Shown piece by piece: positions 53,981 to 63,670 of a stretch of DNA of 64,000 nt. The stretch lies in assembly GCF_024053505.1 (NCBI RefSeq), contig NZ_JAMXQS010000003.1:124001-188000 (forward strand), read 5' to 3'. The notes under the pieces are model-generated. The model worked only from the letters and a program-made list of their open reading frames with translations, was not told the DNA's origin and ran no database searches. How positions within the stretch are numbered: position 1 is the first letter of the stretch; each line of letters opens with the position of its first letter. Position numbers and translations under genes: made by a program. The stretch is from Mesorhizobium liriopis (lineage in GTDB: Bacteria; Pseudomonadota; Alphaproteobacteria; Rhizobiales; Rhizobiaceae).

Positions 53981-54976
53981 ATGCAGGCCAAGAACCCATC
54001 CACCCCTCCCCACCTTCCGCGCCGCGACGCGGAAAGGCCGCCGCTCGTGCGTCCTTCCGGCGCGCTGCCGGCGGAAACACTGCCGCTCATTCTCGAAGTG
54101 GCACCCGACGCCGACTATGCGCTGATCGACAGCGGCGAAGGCCAGAAGCTCGAACGCTATGGGCCCCTGCGCATCGTGCGGCCTGAGAACCAGGCCATCT
54201 GGGCACGCGCGCTTCCGCCCAGGGACTGGAACCGCGTGGATGCCGTGTTCACCGGCGACACGGATGAGGAAGGCATGGGCCGCTGGCGCTTTCCGCGCGA
54301 GCCGCTCGGCGAAACATGGCCGATGCGCTTCGACGGCCTCTCCTATCTCGGCCGCTTCACCTCGTTCCGCCATGTCGGCGTGTTTCCCGAACAGGCGCCC
54401 CATTGGCGGCATATGGCCGGGCTGATCGAGGAAGCATCGGCCAAGCGCCGCGAGCCCGTGAAGGTCCTGAACCTGTTCGGCTATACGGGTCTGGCGAGCC
54501 TCATAGCTGCCCGCGCGGGCGCCCATGTGACCCATGTGGACGCCTCCAAGAAAGCCATCGGCTGGGCACGCGAGAACCAGGAGGTGGCAGGCCTCGAGAC
54601 CAAGCCGATCCGCTGGATCTGCGAAGACGCCATGCGCTTCATCGAGCGCGAGGTGAAGCGCGAAAGCCGCTACGACATCGTCCTGCTCGACCCGCCCGCT
54701 TACGGGCGCGGGCCCAAGGGCGAAGTGTGGCAGTTGTTCAGCGACCTGCCCGCCCTCGTCGCGCTCACGCGGCAGGTGCTGACACCAAAGCCTCTCGCGG
54801 TCGTGCTCACCGCTTATTCTATCCGTGCCTCGTTCTTCGCGATCCACGCGTTGCTGCGCGACAGCTTCGCCGGCATGGGCGGACGCGTGGAGTCGGGCGA
54901 ACTGGTGATCCGCGAAGAGAACGAAGCGGCGCGAGCCCTTTCGACATCGCTCTATGCACGCTGGGTGGCCCGATGA
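53981..54976 (+). CDS. Class I SAM-dependent rRNA methyltransferase (RlmI/RlmK-like)
   Basis: A 331-aa methyltransferase. It has LNLFGYTGLASLIAARAGAH (about 163-182) for SAM binding, THVDASKKAIGWARENQ, and the catalytic LLDPPAYGRGPKGE, which matches DPPxF/Y motifs of 23S rRNA m5C methyltransferases. It lacks the PUA domain of E. coli RlmI. ATG 53981 avoids overlap with the divergent YitT start; an earlier ATG at 53903 is possible. It ends in an ATGA overlap with the next RNA methyltransferase gene. Confidence 0.85.
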   Translation: MQAKNPSTPPHLPRRDAERPPLVRPSGALPAETLPLILEVAPDADYALIDSGEGQKLERYGPLRIVRPENQAIWARALPPRDWNRVDAVFTGDTDEEGMGRWRFPREPLGETWPMRFDGLSYLGRFTSFRHVGVFPEQAPHWRHMAGLIEEASAKRREPVKVLNLFGYTGLASLIAARAGAHVTHVDASKKAIGWARENQEVAGLETKPIRWICEDAMRFIEREVKRESRYDIVLLDPPAYGRGPKGEVWQLFSDLPALVALTRQVLTPKPLAVVLTAYSIRASFFAIHALLRDSFAGMGGRVESGELVIREENEAARALSTSLYARWVAR

Positions 54977-55815
54977 CCGAACGCAGGCAGGCTCCCGGCC
55001 GGGTCCACGAGGTTTCGAGCCTCCAGAACCCGATCGTCAAGAACATCCGTGCGCTCACGCAGAAGAAGCATCGCGACGAGGAAAAGGCGTTTCTGGCCGA
55101 AGGGCTCAAGCTCGCCATCGACGCGCTCGATGGCGGCTGGGGCGTGAAGACGCTGATCTTCGCGAAATCCGCACGCGGCAACGCGCTGGTGGAAAAGACG
55201 GCCGCCCGCGCGCTGGCCTCCGGCGGTGACGTGCTCGAGGTCTCCGAAAAGGTGCTCGAAGCCATCACCCGGCGCGACAACCCGCAGAACGTCGTTTCGG
55301 TGCTCAAGCAACGGACAGTGCCCCTCGAGCGCATTGAGGCGAAGCCCGGCGATGTGGTGGTCGCGCTCGACCGCGTGCGCGATCCCGGCAATCTCGGCAC
55401 GGTGATCCGCACGGCGGATGCGGTGGGGGCGAAAGCGGTGGTGCTGGTCGGCGAAACCACCGATCCGTTCGGGCTCGAAGCCGTGCGCGCTACCATGGGC
55501 TCGCTTTTCGCCGTGCCGCTGGTGCGCGCGAGCGAGGAAAGTTTCATCGCATGGCGGGGCCGCGTCGCGTTCCGCACGCTCGGCACGCATCTGAAAGGCA
55601 CCACCGACTTCCGCAAGCTGCCGAAGGATGGCCGCCCGACGCTGCTTCTGATGGGCAACGAGGCGCAAGGTCTGAACGAAGCGCTGTCCGGCGCCTGCGA
55701 CCTCCTCACCCGCATCCCGCAGGTCGGCCAGGCGGACTCGCTCAATCTCGCGGTTGCGACCGGCGTGATGCTGTTCGAACTGCGCCGCGACGCCCTCACT
55801 TTGGACGGCCAATGA
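54973..55815 (+). CDS. TrmH/SpoU-family RNA 2'-O-methyltransferase
   Basis: A 280-aa SPOUT enzyme with an N-terminal substrate-binding domain ([22 protein letters not shown], split in reading). The knot motifs are [20 protein letters not shown] (about 135-154), [11 protein letters not shown], and [20 protein letters not shown]. This fits RlmB/TsnR-like 2'-O-ribose methylation of rRNA or tRNA; the target is unknown. Both ends overlap neighbours as ATGA (54973-54976 and 55812-55815), so rRNA methylation and lspA are tightly coupled. Confidence 0.92.
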   Translation: MTERRQAPGRVHEVSSLQNPIVKNIRALTQKKHRDEEKAFLAEGLKLAIDALDGGWGVKTLIFAKSARGNALVEKTAARALASGGDVLEVSEKVLEAITRRDNPQNVVSVLKQRTVPLERIEAKPGDVVVALDRVRDPGNLGTVIRTADAVGAKAVVLVGETTDPFGLEAVRATMGSLFAVPLVRASEESFIAWRGRVAFRTLGTHLKGTTDFRKLPKDGRPTLLLMGNEAQGLNEALSGACDLLTRIPQVGQADSLNLAVATGVMLFELRRDALTLDGQ

Positions 55816-56297
55816 AGACCATCCTCTTTTACGCCGTGGTCGTCGTGCTTGCGATCATGGGCGATCAGGCGATCAAGATTCTCGTCGAGCACTCCCTGCC
55901 CTATCAGCAGATGGTGCCGGTGCTGCCCTTCCTCGCTCTTTTCCGCACCTATAATACGGGCGTTGCCTTTTCGATGTTCAACGCGTCGGAAAGCCTGTGG
56001 CTCTTCGTGATGTCGGTCGCGGTGGTGGCCTTCGTGCTGTTTCTCGCCTGGAAAACGGAATCCACGCAGCGCCTCGCGCGGCTGGGTTTCGCGCTGGTGG
56101 TCGGCGGCGCGCTCGGCAATCTGGTGGATCGCGGCATTCATGGGCATGTGATCGATTATGTGCTCTTCCACACGCCGGTCTGGTCCTTTGCCATCTTCAA
56201 TCTGGCGGATGCCTTCATCACGGTGGGTGCGGGGCTGGTCCTGCTGGAAGAGGTTCTGCTTTGGCGGCGCGAGCGGGCAGCGAAGGCGAACCGTTAA
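55812..56297 (+). CDS. lspA: Lipoprotein signal peptidase (signal peptidase II)
   Basis: LspA cleaves the signal peptide of diacylglyceryl-modified prolipoproteins. The 161-aa protein has four helices and the five conserved blocks: [10 protein letters not shown] (17-26), [11 protein letters not shown], the catalytic aspartate in [15 protein letters not shown], and the second catalytic aspartate in [11 protein letters not shown]. It starts with an ATGA overlap on the TrmH-type gene and is 55 nt from the kinase gene. Confidence 0.97.
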   Translation: MKTILFYAVVVVLAIMGDQAIKILVEHSLPYQQMVPVLPFLALFRTYNTGVAFSMFNASESLWLFVMSVAVVAFVLFLAWKTESTQRLARLGFALVVGGALGNLVDRGIHGHVIDYVLFHTPVWSFAIFNLADAFITVGAGLVLLEEVLLWRRERAAKANR

Positions 56298-56352
56298 AAA
56301 TCACGGCTGCACGGCCTCCCTTTCGCAAGCACTTGTCTGCTAGGCTCTCGCG

Positions 56353-58614
56353 ATGGCGGCAACCGAAAGCGACACGGCAGACGACCTCGATCCCCCTCGC
56401 TCGGTAAGGGGCTCGCACCCAGCGCTGGCCGTGCTGCCGACACCGCCCAGTTCGATCCTCGTCAAGCGTTCACCGGCCATCGGCCTTGCCACGGGTGCCG
56501 TACTGGTTCTGGCCGGTGCACTCCTCGCCCATGGCGCACCGCGCTGGCTCGGCCTGCCGATGATGGGGGCTGGCGTCGTGGCGCTCCTGCTCTTTCTTCT
56601 CGCCGATCGAAGAACCCGCTCTACGCTGCATTTCTGGGGCAAGCAGACCAATGCGCGGGCCGAGCTCGAAGATCTCGCCGACCGCATGTGGGAAATGCAG
56701 GAAAGCGAGGAGCGCTCGCGCGGGCTGATCGACGCGCTGGGCGACCTCGTCGTGCATCGCGACCGCGAAGGCCGCATCGTCTATGCCAATCGCGTCTTCG
56801 CGGAAGCCGTGGGCCGAAATCTTCACGACATCAAGGGGCGCACGCTGGCTGAACTCGGCGTTCAGGTCGGCACCGTGCCGGACGCGGCCTTTGCGGACGC
56901 CGAATGCCTGAGTTCGGCCGATGTTTCCATTGAAACGCCTGCCGGCACGCGCTGGTTCTCCTGGATCGAGCTATCCATGCGCGACGAGGATCACAATGCC
57001 GTCTTCCACCGCGCGATCGCGCGCGACATCACCGCGCGTAAAAGGGCGGAAACGGCGCTGATCGCCGCACGCGAGCGTGCGGAAGTGGCGAGCCAGGCCA
57101 AGTCGCGCTTCCTGGCCACCGTCAGCCATGAGATCCGCACGCCCATGAACGGCATCATGGGCATGGCGACGCTTTTGTCGGGCACCGAGCTTTCACCCGA
57201 GCAGCGCACTTATCTCGGCGCGGTTTCGACCTCGGCCAGCGCCCTGCTCGCCTTGATCGAGGACCTGCTGGCCTTTTCCAAGATCGAGGCCGGGCGCTTC
57301 GAGCCCGAGCCGCAAGCGATGAGCCCACGCGAACTGGCCGATGGCGTGACGGAACTGCTCGCGCCGCGCGCCTATGCCAAGGGCATCGGGCTCGGCTGCT
57401 TCGTTCATCCGGCGGTGCCGCGCACTCTTGTTTCCGATCCCGGCCGCGTGCGACAGGTGCTCCTCAATCTGGTGGGCAACGCCATCAAGTTCACAGAAAG
57501 CGGTGGGGTCAACGTGGCGGTGACGATCGTCGGCGAGCCTGCTGCGGCGCTTATCCGCTTCGAGGTCAGCGATACGGGACCGGGGCTTCGCGCAGAAGAC
57601 CGCGAGCGCATCTTCGAGGAGTTCGAGCAGGCCGACAGTTCCTCGACCCGAACGCATGGGGGTGCGGGACTCGGGCTTGCGATCTCGCGGCGCATCGTCA
57701 AGGCGCTGGGGGGCACGATCGGCATCGAGCCGGCGGTTGAAGGTATGACGGGCTCGCGCTTCTTCTTCGAACTGCCGGTGACGGATCCATCCGACACGCT
57801 GGAAGCCGCGGTTCCGCCGCTGGCCGACCGGCGCGTCCTGATCCTGTCGCGCAACGCGGCGGAGGCGCACGCGATGGGGCAATGCATCGAAGCCTATGGC
57901 GGCACCGTCCGCGTGGCGGGCTCGGCCCTCGAAGTGCAGGAGCAGAAGGAGCCGTTCCACAAGCTGATCGTGGATGCCGCGCTCGAAACGCGCGAGGGCA
58001 GCACGTTGAAACGCCTGGAGGCCGCGGGCTTCAAGCCGCGTCGCGCCATCGTGGCGGTCGCGCCCGGCGAGCGCGCGATGCTGTCCGATCTGCGCGCCAG
58101 CGGCTATTCCGGTTTTCTCGCACGGCCCGTGCGCGGCACGACGCTGATCAAGACGCTGCTCGGCAATATCGGCAATCAGGACGGGGCTGGGAACGCGCCG
58201 GCAACGCGCAAGGGTGCCGGCCCGGCCGAGACTGGGCTCAGCGTGCTGATCGCCGAAGACAACGAGATCAACGCGCTTCTGGCGCGTGCGGCGCTGAAAC
58301 GCGGCGGGCATCGCGTCGAGGTCGTCAACAATGGCCGCGCGGCAGTCGATGCTCTGACGGGCGACGCCCGCGCGCGCTTCGATGTGGCCGTGATGGACCT
58401 CCACATGCCCCTGATGGACGGGATCGACGCCATTGCCGCGATCCGCCGCCATGAGGAGGACAACCACCTCGTGCCCCTACCCATCATGGTGCTTTCGGCC
58501 GACAGTCAGGAAGGCACACGCCATGCTGTGATCGCGCACGGCGCCAGCGGCTTCGTGTCCAAGCCCATCGATCCGGATGAACTGGTGCGGCGGGTGGAGG
58601 CCCAAGCCGGCTAA
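56353..58614 (+). CDS. Hybrid sensor histidine kinase with pseudo-receiver and receiver
   Basis: A 753-aa kinase with two N-terminal hydrophobic helices (about 40-85), a PAS domain (about 124-230), and a HisKA domain with H259 in [10 protein letters not shown]. An HATPase domain ([29 protein letters not shown]) follows. Then comes a degenerate receiver (about 497-610) lacking the acidic pair and the conserved lysine, and a true receiver with D682 in [11 protein letters not shown]. Signals and output partner are unknown. It lies between lspA and olsB on the same strand. Confidence 0.92.
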   Translation: MAATESDTADDLDPPRSVRGSHPALAVLPTPPSSILVKRSPAIGLATGAVLVLAGALLAHGAPRWLGLPMMGAGVVALLLFLLADRRTRSTLHFWGKQTNARAELEDLADRMWEMQESEERSRGLIDALGDLVVHRDREGRIVYANRVFAEAVGRNLHDIKGRTLAELGVQVGTVPDAAFADAECLSSADVSIETPAGTRWFSWIELSMRDEDHNAVFHRAIARDITARKRAETALIAARERAEVASQAKSRFLATVSHEIRTPMNGIMGMATLLSGTELSPEQRTYLGAVSTSASALLALIEDLLAFSKIEAGRFEPEPQAMSPRELADGVTELLAPRAYAKGIGLGCFVHPAVPRTLVSDPGRVRQVLLNLVGNAIKFTESGGVNVAVTIVGEPAAALIRFEVSDTGPGLRAEDRERIFEEFEQADSSSTRTHGGAGLGLAISRRIVKALGGTIGIEPAVEGMTGSRFFFELPVTDPSDTLEAAVPPLADRRVLILSRNAAEAHAMGQCIEAYGGTVRVAGSALEVQEQKEPFHKLIVDAALETREGSTLKRLEAAGFKPRRAIVAVAPGERAMLSDLRASGYSGFLARPVRGTTLIKTLLGNIGNQDGAGNAPATRKGAGPAETGLSVLIAEDNEINALLARAALKRGGHRVEVVNNGRAAVDALTGDARARFDVAVMDLHMPLMDGIDAIAAIRRHEEDNHLVPLPIMVLSADSQEGTRHAVIAHGASGFVSKPIDPDELVRRVEAQAG

Positions 58615-58727
58615 ACGGCTTGCGCTTCGAAGCCTGGACCGCGAAAACAGTCATGCATTCGTCGCGGTTCGTGGCTAGATGAGCGGCCAATCGCAATGCG
58701 TCAGTCAACAAGCGATGGAGGACCGCC

Positions 58728-59543
58728 ATGACGATTGCCATGCCTTTGGGCTTCCGCTCGGAAAGTACTGTTCCGCTCGACGCTGGCACCGTGCTCGGCC
58801 GGCTCAATCGCTTCGAGGCACGACTGGCGCGTGGAAGCGAGGATATCGAAAAAGCGCAGGCCCTGCGCCACCGCGTCTTCTTCCGCGATGAACAAAGCCT
58901 TGCCCGTGACGAGGACCGTTTCGACGCGTTCTGCGACCATCTGTTGGTGGTCGAGAAAGGTGCGGAGGAGCGCATCGTCGGCACCTATCGCCTGATGCGC
59001 GAGGAAGCGGCATTGGCTGCCGGCGGCTTCTACTCAGGGAGCGAGTTCGCCGTCGAACCGCTTCTCGCGCGCAACCCGCACGAGCGATTCATGGAGCTCG
59101 GCCGCTCCTGCGTCGATCCGGATTTCCGGTCGCGCGGCGCGCTGGAAACGATGTGGCAGGCGATCTGGGCCTATTGCGGCCATTACCGCATTTCCGCGAT
59201 GATGGGCTGCGGCTCGTTCGCGGGCACCGTGCCCGCACTTCACGCCGAAGCCCTGTCCTATCTTACCCATTTCCATCGGGCGGACGGGCGCTGGGCGGTT
59301 TCAGCCCTTTGCGAGCGCCATGTCGAGATGGATCTGATGCCGCCGGAGGCGATAGACCCCCGTTCGGCTACTGCCAAGCTGCCCCCGCTGCTCCGTGGTT
59401 ACCTGCGTCTGGGTGCCAAGATCGGCCATGGCGCGGTGGTGGACCATGATTTCGGGACCACCGACGTCTTCGTGTTATTGCCGACCGGTGCGATCGGCCA
59501 GCGCTATCTCAATTACTACGCCCCAGAGCGCCGCGCAGCCTGA
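58728..59543 (+). CDS. olsB: L-ornithine N-alpha-acyltransferase
   Basis: OlsB moves a 3-hydroxyacyl group from ACP to ornithine to make lyso-ornithine lipid. The 271-aa GNAT-like protein has the usual block ALRHRVFFRDEQSLARDEDRFD (about 45-66, split in reading), then VGTYRLMREE, ELGRSCVDPDFRSRGALE, and MMGCGSFAGTVP. GGAGG lies 6 nt before ATG 58728. OlsA, which completes the lipid, is not in the window. Ornithine lipids replace phospholipids under phosphate shortage in rhizobia. Confidence 0.9.
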   Translation: MTIAMPLGFRSESTVPLDAGTVLGRLNRFEARLARGSEDIEKAQALRHRVFFRDEQSLARDEDRFDAFCDHLLVVEKGAEERIVGTYRLMREEAALAAGGFYSGSEFAVEPLLARNPHERFMELGRSCVDPDFRSRGALETMWQAIWAYCGHYRISAMMGCGSFAGTVPALHAEALSYLTHFHRADGRWAVSALCERHVEMDLMPPEAIDPRSATAKLPPLLRGYLRLGAKIGHGAVVDHDFGTTDVFVLLPTGAIGQRYLNYYAPERRAA

Positions 59544-59580
59544 GTTGCACAGCGTTTGGGATTAAATCACGGAGAGTGAT

Positions 59581-60219
59581 TTAAGCGTCCTTCTCAGCCT
59601 GCGCATTGACCGGGCCGGGTTCGGCCGGGGTTTCGGCTTCAGACTCGGCGGATTTCGCCACGAAAGCCGGGCCACCCTTGGCGACGCCGACCATGGCGGG
59701 GCGCAAAACGCGCTCGCCGATGCGGTAGCCGGGCTGCACCACCTGCACCACCGTGTTCGCTGCCACATCCGGGTTCGGCACTTCGAACATCGCCTGATGG
59801 AAGTTCGGGTCGAAGCGCTCGCCTTCCGGCTCGAGCTTCTTCACGCCATGGCGCTCGAGTGCCGAGAGCATGGCACGCTCGGTCATCTCCACGCCTTCCA
59901 CCAAGGCTGAGAGGCCGGCGGCATCCGCCGTGCCCGAATTGGCCGGAACAGCATCGAGCGCGCGGCGGAGATTGTCGGACACGCTCAACATGTCGCGCGC
60001 GAAGTTCGTCACCGCATAGGCGCGCGCATCCTGGATTTCGCGCGCGGTGCGGCGGCGCAGATTCTCCATTTCGGCCACCGTGCGCAGCGAACGGTCCTTG
60101 AGTTCCTCGTTCTCTTTCATCAGGCGAACGAGCGCCTCATAATCGTCGGCCTGGCCGGTTTCGGCGTTCTCGGAGAACTCGGCTTCGTTGCCTGCGGGGT
60201 TCTGTGTCTGGTCGCTCAT
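59581..60219 (-). CDS. grpE: Nucleotide exchange factor GrpE
   Basis: GrpE releases ADP from DnaK. The 212-aa protein has a long N-terminal helix ([21 protein letters not shown], split in reading), the conserved LRRALDAVP and the C-terminal beta wing ([21 protein letters not shown]). ATG 60219 follows AAGAAAGA; a longer reading to 60303 is rejected. It is convergent with olsB and transcribed alone, with a heat-shock-like promoter candidate upstream. Confidence 0.95.
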   Translation of the reverse strand: MSDQTQNPAGNEAEFSENAETGQADDYEALVRLMKENEELKDRSLRTVAEMENLRRRTAREIQDARAYAVTNFARDMLSVSDNLRRALDAVPANSGTADAAGLSALVEGVEMTERAMLSALERHGVKKLEPEGERFDPNFHQAMFEVPNPDVAANTVVQVVQPGYRIGERVLRPAMVGVAKGGPAFVAKSAESEAETPAEPGPVNAQAEKDA

Positions 60220-60280
60220 GTCGGTCTTTCTTCTTCGGCGCTCGGGAGACACGTCCAAGCGCAAATTCATGGGTCGGGCC

Positions 60281-60311
60281 CGATATCGAGTGAGGGGCGG
60301 CAAAAATCAAG
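60281..60311 (-). promoter_or_regulatory. Candidate heat-shock promoter of grpE
   Basis: On the minus strand CTTGAT (60311-60306) is followed by the GATATCG region at 60287-60281 with a spacing close to that of the dnaK candidate. The -10 match is poor. Confidence 0.3.
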
Positions 60312-60406
60312 ATGGCGCGTTCCTGCCCTTCCGCGACACGATCCAAACTATTTAAGTCAAACTTTACCTTGCCCTGCTCACATGTGTGCGGGGCACGGGG
60401 ATCAGA

Positions 60407-60432
60407 GGAACCAATCTGTTTCGAGTGGAGTT
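60407..60432 (+). promoter_or_regulatory. Candidate general-stress (RpoE2/EcfG) promoter
   Basis: GGAAC (60407-60411) is followed after 19 nt by TT (60431-60432), which fits the GGAAC-N18/19-TT pattern reported for rhizobial RpoE2. Transcription would begin near 60439, just before the small gene at 60463. Confidence 0.45.
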
Positions 60433-60462
60433 TCGACTGTGGAAAACGTGTGCTGGACGGCC

Positions 60463-60657
60463 ATGAACTCTTACGCGGATAATGATCGGGAGCGCCTGCA
60501 GACAGGCATCCGTCGCCAGATGGGGGCGGAAATGACGACGCGTTTCCTGCGTTCGCTGCCGCTGTTTCGCACGGTCGAAACCCTGCCTGACCACCTCCGC
60601 GACATGCTGGCGAAGCTCGACGAGCAGGACCATCGCGCGGTCGGCGGCAAGCGGTAA
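60463..60657 (+). CDS. Small protein, NepR-like C-terminus (uncertain)
   Basis: A 64-aa charged helical protein. Residues about 14-33 (IRRQMGAEMTTRFLRSLPLF) and LPDHLRDMLAKLDEQD (about 41-56) recall the two helices of NepR anti-sigma factors, but the match is weak and no phyR or ecfG gene is near. GTG 60439 is an alternative start with GGAG 8 nt upstream. If the stress promoter candidate is real, that start would be leaderless, so I use ATG 60463. It is convergent with the DUF934 gene, 12 nt away. Confidence 0.6.
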   Translation: MNSYADNDRERLQTGIRRQMGAEMTTRFLRSLPLFRTVETLPDHLRDMLAKLDEQDHRAVGGKR

Positions 60658-60669
60658 GGCGCCAGGCGC

Positions 60670-61194
60670 CTACTGCTTCAAACGGCGCCAGGAATAGGCC
60701 TGGTGTCCCTCGGCCGGCTTGACCGTCGGCTGGTAGTAGAACGGAATACCGCCCGTCACGCCTTCTTCCAGACGCTTCAACAAAGTCGGATTGCTGATCT
60801 CGAACTCGGTAAACCCAAGACGCAGCATGTGCGGCAACTGATCGACCAGCACCTGCCCTGTGGCACGGACGATCTTTTCGAAGCCGTAGCGGCTTCGCAG
60901 CAACTCGGCTTTGGAAAAGCTGCGACCATCGCTGAATGCCGGGAAAGCGAGCGCCACCAGCGGCAGTGAGCCAAGGTAGGGCTCGATCTCGCTCAATTCC
61001 TCGCCCGGCAGGATCTGCACGCCGATACGGTCGGCCGCAGCCTCGCGCGCTTCCCCGCTCATTTCGAGAAATGCCGCAAGCGGCAGGATGAAACGACCAT
61101 TGCCGGACAGCGCTTCGGCACTCTCCACATGCGTCCAGTCATCCTCGATGAAGCCCTCTGGCGTCCAAAGGCGCGTTGCGGGGGCATCGGTCAT
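60670..61194 (-). CDS. DUF934 protein of the sulfite reductase operon
   Basis: A protein of about 174 aa of the DUF934 family, found next to cysI and cysH in alpha- and betaproteobacteria. ALAFPAFSDGRSFSKAELLRSR (split by reading) and the GQVLVDQLPHMLRLGFTEFE region are the conserved blocks. No activity is established; it is assumed to help sulfite reduction. ATG 61194 starts the conserved part. An ATG at 61260 overlaps the cysH stop as TGATG and would add 22 residues, so the start is uncertain. Confidence 0.86.
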   Translation of the reverse strand: MTDAPATRLWTPEGFIEDDWTHVESAEALSGNGRFILPLAAFLEMSGEAREAAADRIGVQILPGEELSEIEPYLGSLPLVALAFPAFSDGRSFSKAELLRSRYGFEKIVRATGQVLVDQLPHMLRLGFTEFEISNPTLLKRLEEGVTGGIPFYYQPTVKPAEGHQAYSWRRLKQ

Positions 61195-61259
61195 AAGCAG
61201 GCCTACAGAGCGGGCGGAGCCAAGTTCCGCCGGTTGATGGGTCGAAATGGCTGGTGCCA

Positions 61260-62012
61260 TCAGAGATTGCTGTCAGTCAAGGACTGGTCGAGGCCGCTGA
61301 GGTGAATGCCGCACTCGGTCTTGGCTTGGCCCGCCCAGCGGCCGGAACGCGCATCGTCACCGGGCTGCACGGGCTGGGTGCAGGGAAAGCAGCCGATCGA
61401 GAGATAGCCGTAAGGCACCAGCGGGTTGGTGCGCAGGTCGTGCTTGCGCATGTAGTCGGCCAGATCGGCCGTGGTCCAGTTCGCCAGCGGATTGATGCGC
61501 AAACGCGGGCCGACCACCTCGAAGACGTTGAGCGCGGAACGCGTCGCCGCCTGAAAGCGCTTGCGGCCCGTGAACCATGCGCGGAACGGCGACACCGCGC
61601 GCGCCATCGGCTCAACTTTCCGCACCGCGCAGCAGGCTTCGGTGTTGCGACCGTGCAGATCGTTCTTCGGATCGACCTCGGCAAGGGCCGTCTCGTTCGG
61701 GCCGATCACCTGCAGGTTGCGCAGGCCCAGATCCGCCACCAGCGCGTCGCGGTATTCAAAGGTCTCTCCGAAATGCTGGCCGGTGTCGAGAAAGATCACC
61801 GGCAGGTCGCGGTCCACCTCGGCGATAAGATGAAGCAGCACGGCGGAGTCCGCGCCGAAGGATGAGACGGCAGCGATCGCGCCCGGAAAGAGCTCGTGCG
61901 CGGAAGCCTCGATGATGGCGGTGGGCGACAGCGCGCCGTAGCGCGCTTCGAGCGCGCCGGCTTCATCCAAAGCTTCTATCTTGGCTTCACGCAGCCTTGG
62001 CGTCGCTTCCAT
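61260..62012 (-). CDS. cysH: Adenylylsulfate/phosphoadenylylsulfate reductase
   Basis: CysH reduces activated sulfate to sulfite. The 250-aa protein has SSFGADSAVLLHLI for nucleotide binding, a [4Fe-4S] cysteine set (EACCAVRK and GCFPCTQ) and the redox cysteine in ECGIHL near the C-terminus. The CC...CxxC set is typical of enzymes that accept APS, unlike E. coli CysH, so APS is the likelier substrate. ATG 62012 has AAGGAGG 6 nt upstream and overlaps the cysI 3' end by 26 nt. Confidence 0.94.
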   Translation of the reverse strand: MEATPRLREAKIEALDEAGALEARYGALSPTAIIEASAHELFPGAIAAVSSFGADSAVLLHLIAEVDRDLPVIFLDTGQHFGETFEYRDALVADLGLRNLQVIGPNETALAEVDPKNDLHGRNTEACCAVRKVEPMARAVSPFRAWFTGRKRFQAATRSALNVFEVVGPRLRINPLANWTTADLADYMRKHDLRTNPLVPYGYLSIGCFPCTQPVQPGDDARSGRWAGQAKTECGIHLSGLDQSLTDSNL

Positions 62013-63657
62013 ACAGCGCCTCCTTGAACGGCGCGGCGCCGACACGGCGATAGGCGTCGAGGAACTTTTCAGACTTGTCGAGACGCAACCCGAGATAGGT
62101 GTCGACCACCGTCTCGACGGCGTCGGTGATCTCTTCGGGCGCGAAGCCGCGGCCGACGATCTCGCCGATCGAGGTCACCTCGTCGCCCGAGCCGCCGAGC
62201 GTGATCTGGTAAAGCTCGGTGCCTTTCTTTTCGACGCCCAGAATGCCGATATGACCGACATGGTGGTGGCCGCAGGCATTGATGCAGCCGGAGATCTTGA
62301 GCTTCAACTCGCCAATCTCCTGCTGCCGAACGGGGTCTGCGAAGCGGTCGGAGATTTCCTGCGCGACGGGAATCGAGCGGGCATTGGCCAGCGCGCAGTA
62401 GTCGAGGCCGGGACAGGCGATGATGTCGGTGATCAGACCGGCATTGGCGGTATGCAACTGGCCTTCCACGAGGCGGTCATAGACGGCCTTCAGATCGGCA
62501 CGCGCGACATGGGGCAGGATCAGGTTCTGCTCGTGGGACACGCGGATCTCGTCGAAGGCATAGCGCTCGGCGATGTCGGCGACGAGATTCATCTGGGCGT
62601 CCGACGCGTCACCGGGCGCTTCGCCGATGCCCTTCAGCGAGATGGTCACGCAGGCATAGTCGGGATGCTTGTGGGTGATGACGTTCTGATCGACCCAGGT
62701 GCCGAAGTCGCGGCTGTCGAGACGCGCGAGCTTTATGGCCTCGTCGCCTTCGGGACGAGCGGGCAAGTCGGGCAGCGCGAAATAGCGGTCGATGGCCTGG
62801 ATGTCGCTTTGCGGCAGCTTCAGCTCACCATCCTTGATCGCCAGCCATTCCTGCTCGATCTGCGCGGAAAGCTCCGCCGTACCCGTCTCGTGGACGAGGA
62901 TCTTGATGCGGGCCTTGTATTTGTTGTCGCGGCGGCCGTGCAGGTTGTACACGCGCATGATCGCGGTGGTGTAGGAGAGCAGGTGCTCTTCAGGCAGGAA
63001 GTCCTTGATCTTCTTGGCGATCATCGGCGTGCGCCCCTGACCGCCGCCGACATAAACGGCAAAGCCCAGCTCGCCCGCTTCGTTCTTCTTGAGATGCAGG
63101 CCGATATCGTGGACCTGGATCGCCGCGCGGTCGCGCTCCGCACCCGTCACCGCGATCTTGAACTTGCGCGGCAGGTAGGAAAATTCCGGGTGCACCGAGG
63201 ACCACTGGCGCAGGATCTCGGCGTAAGGGCGCGGATCGGCGACCTCATCGGCCGCGGCACCGGCGAAGTGGTCTGCCGTCACATTGCGGATGCAGTTGCC
63301 GCTCGTCTGAATGGCATGCATCTCGACGGAAGCCAGATCGGCCAGGCAGGCCGGCATGTCGGCGAGTGCGGGCCAGTTGTACTGGATGTTCTGGCGCGTG
63401 GTGAAGTGGCCGTAGCCCTTGTCATATTTGCGCGCGATATGGGCGAGCATCCGCAACTGGCGCGAGGACAGTGTGCCATAGGGGATGGCGACACGCAGCA
63501 TATAGGCGTGAAGCTGGAGATAGACGCCGTTCATCAGGCGCAGCGGCTTGAACTGGTCCTCGGTCAGCTCGCCCGAAAGACGGCGTTGCACCTGATCGGA
63601 AAACTCGGCCACGCGGGCATTCACGAAGGCCTGATCGAATTCATCGTAGCGATACAT
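61987..63657 (-). CDS. cysI: Ferredoxin-type nitrite/sulfite reductase
   Basis: This siroheme enzyme reduces sulfite to sulfide. The 556-aa protein has two ferrodoxin-like/siroheme domain repeats. The [4Fe-4S]-siroheme cysteines are visible as CPGLDYC (CX5C) and CINAC (CX3C in GCINACGHHHVGHIG). TSGNCIRNVTADHFAG is another conserved block. The neighbours (cysH, DUF934, DUF2849) favour sulfite over nitrite. GAGGAG lies about 9 nt before ATG 63657, starting in the DUF2849 stop region. Confidence 0.93.
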   Translation of the reverse strand: MYRYDEFDQAFVNARVAEFSDQVQRRLSGELTEDQFKPLRLMNGVYLQLHAYMLRVAIPYGTLSSRQLRMLAHIARKYDKGYGHFTTRQNIQYNWPALADMPACLADLASVEMHAIQTSGNCIRNVTADHFAGAAADEVADPRPYAEILRQWSSVHPEFSYLPRKFKIAVTGAERDRAAIQVHDIGLHLKKNEAGELGFAVYVGGGQGRTPMIAKKIKDFLPEEHLLSYTTAIMRVYNLHGRRDNKYKARIKILVHETGTAELSAQIEQEWLAIKDGELKLPQSDIQAIDRYFALPDLPARPEGDEAIKLARLDSRDFGTWVDQNVITHKHPDYACVTISLKGIGEAPGDASDAQMNLVADIAERYAFDEIRVSHEQNLILPHVARADLKAVYDRLVEGQLHTANAGLITDIIACPGLDYCALANARSIPVAQEISDRFADPVRQQEIGELKLKISGCINACGHHHVGHIGILGVEKKGTELYQITLGGSGDEVTSIGEIVGRGFAPEEITDAVETVVDTYLGLRLDKSEKFLDAYRRVGAAPFKEALYGSDAKAA

Positions 63658-63670
63658 CGAAGAATGCTCC

